From CAZLYK01 sp964563495 (GTDB lineage: Bacteria; Acidobacteriota; Blastocatellia; RBC074), in NCBI GenBank assembly GCA_964563495.1, contig CAZLYK010000008.1, positions 5,703 through 69,702 on the forward strand: 64,000 nt of DNA, in the 5' to 3' direction. The notes under the pieces were generated by a model. That model searched no databases. It had not been told where the DNA came from and saw nothing but the letters and a program-made list of their open reading frames with translations. Both the position numbers and the translations under genes were made by a program. This document shows, in pieces, positions 55,101 to 61,055 of the stretch (its first letter is position 1; each line of letters begins with the position of its first letter).

Positions 55101-55358
55101 GCGCTCCCGAACGGCTTCGATCCGCTCAACGATGAGATGCCGAAGCTGGGCCTCGGTCAAATTGTCGAGAGCAAGCCGTTGTTCGAAGTATGACTCCTCG
55201 TTGAAAGGCGCTTGCGACTTCCAGCTTTGCAGGCGATACCACGCAAGATCATCTTCTTCCGCTGGCTCAGTGTTGCCGGAGGGCCACCCAGCGGCCAGTC
55301 TTTCAACCAGCGTCGTCGCGCGATACCAGGCAAGTTCTTCGGCCAATTGCAAGCTCAT
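52104..55358 (-). CDS. lanM: class II lanthipeptide synthetase LanM
   Basis: 1084 residues, normal size for LanM. The N-terminal dehydratase domain has the kinase-like catalytic segment LDATDLHAGNLIACGESPLLVDLEALFHP near 370-390, and YKPKSLAVDAHFQELLQWL before it, which phosphorylate then eliminate Ser/Thr. The C-terminal LanC-type cyclase has the zinc ligands Cys in TTAWCHGAVG (about 947) and Cys-His in HSLCHGDAG (about 992). GAGG 5 bases before the ATG supports the start. It lies 149 bp after the precursor gene, with a strong hairpin in between. It should convert Ser residues of that precursor to dehydroalanine and join Cys to them. No tailoring enzyme gene is seen nearby. Confidence 0.95.
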   Translation of the reverse strand: MSLQLAEELAWYRATTLVERLAAGWPSGNTEPAEEDDLAWYRLQSWKSQAPFNEESYFEQRLALDNLTEAQLRHLIVERIEAVRERFSKRPAWLSDLRAALSRPCAPCFDNLIPDGLKRRPTVGFLNVAAPFIEQALVRLDEGIAELTTSASPLPFDPSTIKKILFTDLPDEMIKMLSRTMTLELNIARLEGELEGSTSEERFQNFLERLRQPEYLRSFLRDYPVLARSLVEQTQRWVAVSLEFLERLCFDWAEIKRAFAPEADPGVLVAVTGGLADTHRGGRSVIIAKFSSGFRIVYKPKSLAVDAHFQELLQWLNGQGASPLFGTLKVLNRRSYGWVEYVAARECETTEEVQRFYRRQGGYLALLYLLDATDLHAGNLIACGESPLLVDLEALFHPRRAEAGDSNSADRIAGDTISYSVLRTGLLPERIWGNDECEGVDLSGLGTVDGQLTPHALPQWEETGTDTMHLVRKRKPIRADKNRPTLAGRQVNVLDYREEILEGFASTYSLLLNHKDELLADDGPLARFAQDEVCVFLRSARTYRRLLRESYHPDVLRDALDRDRLFDLLWIEIEDDQDLAKVIRAERDELLRGDIPLFTTRPASRDLWINERECIPEFFPESSLSVVQRSVSRLSAEDLARQTWFIKASFSTLPTDNAGYLGHPAASPSSAASGERLRAAARAAGDRLEALALRGQDDASWIGLMLERDRFWEIERFGMDLSGGLPGVALFLAYLGAATGQERYTALSQAALTAFERQVEKRGPDLDLIGGFDGWGGVIYTLTHLGVLWDRSDLIVKAKSAVDFLPDLIEQDDVLDVFGGAAGCIGALRCLYRFAPSDRVLAASIQCGDHLLGRAQKMPEGIGWLPETGASQSLAGFAHGAAGIAWSLLTLYAWTGLERFQIAAREAMTCERSLFVEAAGNWPDLRERVSSGVGAIEGRESLTTAWCHGAVGIGLARLNSFPYADDPIVRAEIATAIETTLKQGFGHNHSLCHGDAGSLELLLQASLALGDDRCKVHIQRLAAVMLESIERGGWRCGTPFAVETPGLMTGLAGIGLQLLRLAEPELIPSVLVLGPPHQIRPLIH

Positions 55359-55406
55359 GAAGCCTCGACTAAGTAGAGATCTTGGATTTCAATCCAGGCA
55401 TTGGCA

Positions 55407-55432
55407 TGGAGGGGCTGTTGCCAGCTCCTCCA
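55407..55432 (-). promoter_or_regulatory. GNRA-loop hairpin between precursor and LanM genes
   Basis: The minus-strand RNA forms an 11-bp stem with one A-C mismatch closed by the tetraloop GCAA (GGAGGAGCTG-GCAA-CAGCCCCTCC). It has no U-run, so it is more likely a stability or processing element that keeps precursor mRNA above LanM mRNA than a full terminator; that role is inferred. Confidence 0.6.
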
Positions 55433-55507
55433 CACCGGCACCGATGCCTGAGTCGGCGGAGGTGAAATCCTCACGCCTTATCTGCCAGACCGGCTGGAGC
55501 AGCCCGA

Positions 55508-55795
55508 CTAGCACGACCCGTGCGATTTGCGGGACTTGTGCGACTTGCCGGACTTGTGCGACTTCCCGGACTTGTGCGACTTGCCCGATTTGCCAGATTT
55601 GCCCGACTTGCCCGACTTGCCGGACCTTCCGCAACCACCCCTGCCCCATCCACCGGCGACCACGTCCAGATCCGTACCGGTCAGTTCGATCATCCCCACC
55701 GGGCTCTCCGGCAGTTGTGCAAGTTCGGCCTCGCTGAGGCTCGCGCGGTAAGCGGGATCTCTCCACGCCTGAATTGTGTTAATTGTCTCTTTCAT
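55508..55795 (-). CDS. class II lanthipeptide precursor with Lys-Ser triplet repeat core
   Basis: 95 residues; AAAGGA 8 bases upstream fixes the ATG. Residues 1-49 match the mersacidin/lichenicidin-type leader: IQAWRDPAYRASLSEAELAQ, LPESPVG, then IELTGTDLDVVAGG ending in the double-Gly cleavage site at 48-49. The core, residues 50-95, starts WGRGGCGRS, then has five Gly-Lys-Ser triplets, alternating His-Lys-Ser and Gly-Lys-Ser triplets, Arg-Lys-Ser, His-Gly-Ser and a final Cys. It contains 13 Ser, 11 Lys, 12 Gly, 4 His, 3 Arg, 2 Cys and 1 Trp, no Thr and no acidic residue, so it is strongly basic. LanM and a C39 exporter follow. A DNA-level 9-bp repeat underlies the triplets. Confidence 0.92.
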   Translation of the reverse strand: MKETINTIQAWRDPAYRASLSEAELAQLPESPVGMIELTGTDLDVVAGGWGRGGCGRSGKSGKSGKSGKSGKSHKSGKSHKSGKSHKSRKSHGSC

Positions 55796-56061
55796 GTTTT
55801 TGTCCTTTCTTTGAAGAGGTAAATGGGGGCAGCTGTTGGTTGCCGGCTTTTCTCGACTTGCCGGCCCTTCTCGATTCCCCCAATCTTTCGTTTCCCAAAC
55901 AGGCGAAATCTACGGATCAGGGGATAGGTAAACTGAGGGCTGAGATCCTCGACAGAACTTCAGATCCATCGGGGGTCACTCAGCTACCATATGAGTGGCG
56001 CGGGAAGTGAGAAAAATACAAATAAACCGGGCAGGGTTGGAGGAAGAATCCGTGGGAAGAA
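55796..56061. promoter_or_regulatory. leader/promoter region of the lanthipeptide operon with 18-bp tandem repeat
   Basis: Positions 55840-55857 and 55858-55875 are adjacent 18-base direct copies (TTGCCGGCTTTTCTCGAC and TTGCCGGCCCTTCTCGAT, 15 of 18 identical), 45-80 bases before the precursor ATG. They may be a protein-binding site or leader RNA element. No promoter hexamers could be assigned, and no gene is seen in this stretch. Confidence 0.55.
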
Positions 56062-56137
56062 AATAGACAGGATTGACAGGATTTGTGCAGGATTTGACAA
56101 GAAGATGTCTTGTCAAATCCTGTCAATCCCGTCTATT
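56062..56137. repeat. palindromic repeat, first copy after the repeat-free zone
   Basis: Starts AATAGACAGGATTGACAGG and ends ATCCTGTCAATCCCGTCTATT. The TAG stop of the minus-strand hypothetical gene (56135-56133) lies inside it. Confidence 0.92.
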
Positions 56138-56825
56138 TTCTACTTCTGGAAGGATAGACGCGCTCCCAGACATAATCGTAAGCGCCCTCCGGCAAATCCT
56201 CACGCAATTGAAAGTTGTAGGCCTTGGGCCCGCCGAGCTTGTCCTCGAAAGAGCCGATCTCGAAACGATACCTCTCCGATTGGCTGAAACCCTGCAGGTC
56301 GGAATAGCGCCAGAACCTGGAATCCGACGGCAGATCCTCGGATAGATAAACCAGGCGGTCGGGATAGATCTTCAAGCTGCCGGTACACCCGCCGAATCGG
56401 TGCAGGTGCTTGACCGGCACGCTAAATACCGGCTCGCCGGCGGTCTCGGGCAAGACGCTGGTGACCGGCGGATGCGCGGCCCTTTCGACCAGCAGCGCAC
56501 TGATCTGAGGTGTGATCTCTCGATCGAGCAGCCGGAATTTGAAGATCCGGTCGCGGCCGAGCCGTAGGCGCTGATCCTCATAACTGACCAGTTCGAGCTT
56601 ATTCGTCGAATCAACCTTGATCTGACGCAACTCGCGATAGCGCCATTTGCGGGAATCGTTTTTATCCTCCGTCTGGTATTCGATCCCATCTTTAGTAATG
56701 ATCAGCTTACCCCGGCAATTGCGGAGCGAGTGTTCGTGCTCGACGGTGAATTCGTAGCTCTGAGCCGCAACCTCGGCACTCAGAGAGAATGCGATCAGGG
56801 CGATGGAAAAAAATAACCGTTTCAT
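56133..56825 (-). CDS. secreted hypothetical protein with two tandem PH-like modules
   Basis: 230 residues with a signal peptide (RLFFSIALIAFSLSAEVAAQ). The mature part is two copies of one module of about 90 residues: FTVEHEHSLRNCRGKLIITKDGIEYQTE...WRYRELRQI and FSVPVKHLHRFGGCTGSLKIYPDRLVYLSE...WRYSDLQGF, each with one conserved Cys after a His-rich start. The pattern of strands ending in WRY-x-(D/E)LQ resembles PH-domain-like folds; no ligand is known. The ATG overlaps the transglycosylase stop as ATGA and lies in a repeat arm. The two Cys could form a disulfide. Confidence 0.78.
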   Translation of the reverse strand: MKRLFFSIALIAFSLSAEVAAQSYEFTVEHEHSLRNCRGKLIITKDGIEYQTEDKNDSRKWRYRELRQIKVDSTNKLELVSYEDQRLRLGRDRIFKFRLLDREITPQISALLVERAAHPPVTSVLPETAGEPVFSVPVKHLHRFGGCTGSLKIYPDRLVYLSEDLPSDSRFWRYSDLQGFSQSERYRFEIGSFEDKLGGPKAYNFQLREDLPEGAYDYVWERVYPSRSRK

Positions 56826-56865
56826 CTTGTCAATCCCGTAGACATCTTGTTTATCCTGTCTATTT
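56822..56865. repeat. palindromic repeat copy forming a gene-gene overlap
   Basis: On the minus strand it starts AATAGACAGGATAAACAAGA and ends GGATTGACAAGATGA. It encodes the last about 12 residues and the TGA of the transglycosylase and the ATG of the next gene. Confidence 0.85.
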
Positions 56866-57733
56866 CTATCTGAGACCAGGCGGCGAGGACCGCCGGTACG
56901 TATTTGCGCGTCTCGAGCGGGAGCAGGCCGCGCCGTGAGATCTCGTCAAAATCTCTGATCCCGGTCCGGTCGATGATCTTCTGGACTTTGTTTTCACCGG
57001 CGTTATATGCGGCGAGCGCGAGTTTCCAATCCCCGAATTGTCGATAAAGGTCCCGCAGGTAGCGCGCCGCCGCGCGGGTCGATAGCTCGGGGTGCGTCCG
57101 GTGATCTTCCCGAGCTCCGACTCGCAGTCCGTAACGCTCGGCCGTCGCCGGCATGAGTTGCCAGATACCGCGCGCGCCCTTGGGCGAAAGCGCAAACGGG
57201 TTGAACCCGCTCTCGATCTGGGCGACGGCCAGCAATTCCCACGGCAGCCGCTCGTCGATCAGGATCTTCCCGAGCGCCTCGCGGTAGCCGCTCAATCTAT
57301 TAACCACTGTTCGAGGAACCGCTGGAGGTAAGCGCCAGTCTTCTATCTCCGGTGTTTTGTTGATCGAGCCCGAAGGCGTGGGGTTGGACGCATCCCGTTC
57401 CTCTGCGATCCGGTTGAGCACCTCCAGTATCCGCTCATTCGAGCGTTTGACCGGGTCATCGGCCGGATCCTGAACGGTCTGAGCCGCAGCCTGCGGTGCA
57501 GACAGAAGGATCGCGGCGACAAGGACAAGCGCGACTCTCGAAAATAGTTTGACTAAATCGAAACCAGCAATTATGGGACAGTAACAACGCCAAGAAGCCA
57601 AGAGGCCAAGACGCCAGGCGGTGAAACATCTTTCTTTAAGCCCTTCTTGGCGTCTTGGCCTCTTGGCTTCTTGGCGTTGAAATTTTTCAGTCTCCCAATT
57701 TTTTTGAGCCTGGTTTAGCTCTGAAACTTTCAT
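56822..57733 (-). CDS. lytic transglycosylase (SLT family)
   Basis: 303 residues from the ATG at 57733, which has GAGGA about 10 bases upstream. The SLT lysozyme-like domain (about 150-290) has the catalytic Glu in AVAQIESGFNP, then ALSPKGARGIWQLMPATAERYGL, and AALAAYNAGENKV. It cleaves the glycan strand of peptidoglycan in the periplasm. The signal-like helix (FSRVALVLVAAILLSAPQAAAQ) only begins near residue 62, because a 93-bp inverted repeat (57586-57678) is inserted in frame just after the start. Its C-terminal residues come from the AATAGACAGGATT-family repeat. Whether the long N-terminus allows export is open; no in-frame ATG lies nearer the helix. Confidence 0.85.
   Translation of the reverse strand: MKVSELNQAQKNWETEKFQRQEAKRPRRQEGLKERCFTAWRLGLLASWRCYCPIIAGFDLVKLFSRVALVLVAAILLSAPQAAAQTVQDPADDPVKRSNERILEVLNRIAEERDASNPTPSGSINKTPEIEDWRLPPAVPRTVVNRLSGYREALGKILIDERLPWELLAVAQIESGFNPFALSPKGARGIWQLMPATAERYGLRVGAREDHRTHPELSTRAAARYLRDLYRQFGDWKLALAAYNAGENKVQKIIDRTGIRDFDEISRRGLLPLETRKYVPAVLAAWSQIEIDRINKMSTGLTR
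57586..57678. repeat. second inverted-repeat family, inserted inside a coding region
   Basis: Perfect 31-base arms (57586-57616, 57648-57678) start AACGCCAAGAAGCCAAGAGG, with CCAAG units about every 9-10 bases and a 31-base centre. They are translated in frame as residues about 18-49 of the transglycosylase. The design (short unit repeated in each arm) is like the AATAGACAGGATT family but the sequence is unrelated. Confidence 0.93.
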
Positions 57734-57745
57734 GACTATCTATCC

Positions 57746-60700
57746 TCAGCTCACCGCCGGTGCGGCCTCGATCGCCGGCTGGCGCTTGACCTCAAAATGC
57801 CATTTCCAGGTTGCATAGATCGCCGGATAAACCACCAGCTCCATGATGAAGGAGGTAAAGACCCCGGCAACCATCGGGGCGGCGATGCGTTTCATGACGT
57901 CGGACCCCGTGCCGGTCGCCCACATGACCGGCGCGAGACCGATGAAATCTACGGCGACCGTCATAAATTTTGGACGTAGGCGCTGGACCGCGCCGTTGAT
58001 GATCGCTTCGTGCAGATGCGCCCGCGTCTGCATTCTTCCCTTGGCTCGCCATTCGTCATAAGCCAGATCCAGATAGAGCAGCATAAAGACTCCGGTCTCC
58101 GCGTCCACGCCGAGGAGCGCGATCAGCCCCACCCAGACCGCGATGCTCATGTTGTAATCGAGCAGGTAGAGGAACCAGATCGCCCCGACGGCCGAGAACG
58201 GGACAGCGAGAAATACGATCATGGTCTTGATGATCGAGCGGGTGTTGAAATAGAGGAGCAGGAAGATGATGAAGACTACCAACGGCACGATCACCGCCAG
58301 CTTCTCGGCGGCGCGCTGCATGTTCTCGTACTGCCCGCTCCAGATCAGCGTGTATCCGGGAGGCAATTTGACTTTATCGCGGACGATCTGTTTCGCGTGT
58401 GTGACGTAGTTGCCGACATCGACGCCCGAGACATCGACGTAGACATAGCCGCTCAAGCGACCATTCTCGTCACGGATCATGCCGGGACCGGAAGAGAGTT
58501 TGATATCGGCGATCTGGGCGATCGGGATCTGCGCGCCGCCCTGCGTCAGGACCAGGGTTCGATTGAGCCGGTCGATCGTGCTTCGCCAGTCGCGTTGGTA
58601 ACGGACGTTGACCGGGTAACGCTCGCGCCCCTCGACCGTGGTCGTCACGTTATCGCCGCCGATCGCCGAGGTGATCACCTGGTTTGCTTGATCGATCGTC
58701 AAGCCGTAGCGCGAGAGCTCTTCCCTTTTCAGATCGAAATCCAGGAAATACCCCCCGGCTGTGCGCTCGGCGAAGACGCTCGCGGTCCCGGGTGCATCCC
58801 TGAGCGCCGTTTCGATCTGACCGCCGATCTCCTGAATCCGGTTCAGATCGGCGCCGAGGACCTTGATTCCGACCGGCGTGCGAATACCGGTGGTGAGCAT
58901 ATCGATGCGGGCCTTGATCGGCATGGTCCAGGCGTTGACCACCCCGGGCAGCTGCATCCGCTCATTCAAACCACCCGGGCTGTAGATCAATTCCTGCGTG
59001 CTCTGGTGATCCGGCCAGATCTGGCTCAATTGACGGCGCAGCCATTCAGGCGCCCAGCTCGAATACCAGCGCGGCTTCCTCGGCCATTGGTCGGCGGGTT
59101 TGAGCACGACGACCGTCTCCATCATCGAAAGCGGCGCGGGATCGGTCGCAGTCTCGGCGCGTCCGGCTTTGCCGAACACCCGCTCGACCTCGGGAGAAGA
59201 TTTGAGGATCTTATCCTGCACCTGCAATAGCCGCTGCGATTCGGTTACCGAGATTCCGGGCATGGTCGTCGGCATGTAAAGCAGCACGCCCTCGTCGAGC
59301 GGCGGCATAAACTCCGAACCCAATCTCTGGTAAGCCGGGATCGTCGCGGCCACCACTAGAAACGCGCCGATCATGGTCATCCATTGATGTCTCAGGACAA
59401 ATTCGACAACCGGCTGATAAATCCGTTTGAGCAGCCGGCTGAGCGGGTGCTTCTCTTCTTTATAGATCCTGCCGACCAGGACCGCGTTCGTCACCCGGCA
59501 CAGCCAGCGCGGCCGGAAATCGAACTTGCGCGCGCGGATGAGCAACAAAATGACCGCCGGGACCAGTGTGATCGAGAGAATCGCGGCCGTTACCATGGAT
59601 AGATTTTTGGTGAACGCGAGCGGCTTGAAGAGCCTCCCTTCCTGCGCTTCGAGCGCGAAGATAGGAACAAAAGCGACGGCGATGACGAGCAGTGAATAGA
59701 AGCTCGGCCCCCCGACTTCTTTGGCCGCGGCGATCATCATGGATTTAACGTCGCCTTTGCGCCCGTCATTCTCCCAATGCTCCAGCTTCTTGTGGACCTG
59801 CTCGACGACGACGATCGCCGAATCGACCATGGCGCCGATGGCGATCGCGATCCCGGCCAGTGACATGATGTTGGCCGTAATCCTGAATCCGAACATGGGG
59901 ATGAACGAGATGATCACCGCGACCGTGATCGTCAGGATCGGAACCAGGGCGCTCGTCAGGTGGAGCAGAAAGACCAGGATGATCAGGCTGACGACCGCCA
60001 GCTCCTCGATCAGCGTCTCGGTCACGGTGTCGATCGAGCGCTCGATCAGCTCACCGCGATCGTAGGTCGTGACGATCTTGACTCCGGCGGGGAGCGATGT
60101 TTCGAGCTCGGCCAGCTTCGCTTGCACCTTCTCGATCACGTTCAAGGCGTTCTCTCCGGAACGCATGATCACGATTGCGCCGACTGTCTCGCCCTGACCA
60201 TCCAGATCTCCGATCCCCCGCCTGATATCCGGCCCCAGTTCGACGCTCCCCAGATTTTTGACCAGAATCGGGATACTCGTTTTCGGGTCGGTCTCGACGA
60301 CGATGTTTTCAACATCGGCGACCGAGCGGATATAACCGCGGCCGCGCACCATATACTCGCGACCGGTAAACTCCACCAACCGCCCGCCCACATCGTTATT
60401 GCCCTCTCGGATGGCTTCGACGACTTTATCGATCGGCAGCTTGTAGGCGAGCAGCGCGTGCGGATCCAGATTGACCTGATATTGCCGGACGAACCCGCCG
60501 ATCGGTGCGACCTCGGCCACGCCCGGGATCGATTGAACCTCGTAACGCAGATGCCAGTCCTGCAGCGAGCGCAACTCGGCCAGATTGTGTTTGCCGCTGG
60601 TGTCGACCATAGCGTATTGAAAGACCCAGCCGATGGCCGTTTCATCCCGGGCCAGCTCGACGTTGACTCCCTGCGGCAGCTTGGGAGTGATATTGCTCAA

Positions 60701-61036
60701 ATATTCGAGCGTTCGTGAGCGCGCCCAGTAAAGATCTGTCCCGTCTTCAAAAATGATATAGACATACGAATAGCCGAAGTCGGAAAAACCGCGTATGTCC
60801 TTGACCTTCGGCGCGCCGAGCATGCCGGTGATGATCGGATAGGTAATCTGGTCTTCGATGATGTCGGGGCTGCGATCCCAGCGCGTATAGATGATGACTT
60901 GCGTATCTGAAAGATCCGGGATCGCATCGAGCGTGATGTTCTTGATCGACCATAATCCGCCGAGCGTGAGCATCCCGACAACCAGAAAGACGATCAATTT
61001 ATTATTTGCACAAAACTCTATGGTCCGGTTGATCAT
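57746..61036 (-). CDS. heavy-metal efflux RND transporter, CusA/CzcA type
   Basis: 1096 residues, normal length for the HME-RND family. GGGAGG upstream fixes the ATG. Twelve transmembrane helices are expected; GIAIAIGAMVDSAIVVVEQVHK, LLYMPTTMPGISVTESQRLLQ and the late LLGVDAETGVFMLLYLDLAYDEW are family hallmarks, the last containing acidic residues of the proton relay. It pumps metal ions, with Cu(I)/Ag(I) (Cus) or Zn/Co/Cd (Czc) as the main choices, from the periplasm or cytoplasm to the outside with the adaptor and TolC partner encoded directly upstream. Which metal cannot be told from sequence alone; the adaptor's Met/Cys motifs favour copper or silver. Confidence 0.93.
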   Translation of the reverse strand: MINRTIEFCANNKLIVFLVVGMLTLGGLWSIKNITLDAIPDLSDTQVIIYTRWDRSPDIIEDQITYPIITGMLGAPKVKDIRGFSDFGYSYVYIIFEDGTDLYWARSRTLEYLSNITPKLPQGVNVELARDETAIGWVFQYAMVDTSGKHNLAELRSLQDWHLRYEVQSIPGVAEVAPIGGFVRQYQVNLDPHALLAYKLPIDKVVEAIREGNNDVGGRLVEFTGREYMVRGRGYIRSVADVENIVVETDPKTSIPILVKNLGSVELGPDIRRGIGDLDGQGETVGAIVIMRSGENALNVIEKVQAKLAELETSLPAGVKIVTTYDRGELIERSIDTVTETLIEELAVVSLIILVFLLHLTSALVPILTITVAVIISFIPMFGFRITANIMSLAGIAIAIGAMVDSAIVVVEQVHKKLEHWENDGRKGDVKSMMIAAAKEVGGPSFYSLLVIAVAFVPIFALEAQEGRLFKPLAFTKNLSMVTAAILSITLVPAVILLLIRARKFDFRPRWLCRVTNAVLVGRIYKEEKHPLSRLLKRIYQPVVEFVLRHQWMTMIGAFLVVAATIPAYQRLGSEFMPPLDEGVLLYMPTTMPGISVTESQRLLQVQDKILKSSPEVERVFGKAGRAETATDPAPLSMMETVVVLKPADQWPRKPRWYSSWAPEWLRRQLSQIWPDHQSTQELIYSPGGLNERMQLPGVVNAWTMPIKARIDMLTTGIRTPVGIKVLGADLNRIQEIGGQIETALRDAPGTASVFAERTAGGYFLDFDLKREELSRYGLTIDQANQVITSAIGGDNVTTTVEGRERYPVNVRYQRDWRSTIDRLNRTLVLTQGGAQIPIAQIADIKLSSGPGMIRDENGRLSGYVYVDVSGVDVGNYVTHAKQIVRDKVKLPPGYTLIWSGQYENMQRAAEKLAVIVPLVVFIIFLLLYFNTRSIIKTMIVFLAVPFSAVGAIWFLYLLDYNMSIAVWVGLIALLGVDAETGVFMLLYLDLAYDEWRAKGRMQTRAHLHEAIINGAVQRLRPKFMTVAVDFIGLAPVMWATGTGSDVMKRIAAPMVAGVFTSFIMELVVYPAIYATWKWHFEVKRQPAIEAAPAVS

Positions 61037-61055
61037 CGCGTCCTCCCTTATCAGG

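Noticed and set aside
55389..55766. Alternative frame over the precursor gene with Val-Gln-rich repeats
   Set aside because: It is the shifted frame of the same 9-bp DNA repeat and has no leader or ribosome-binding site; the leader, AGG site and LanM context fit the other frame.
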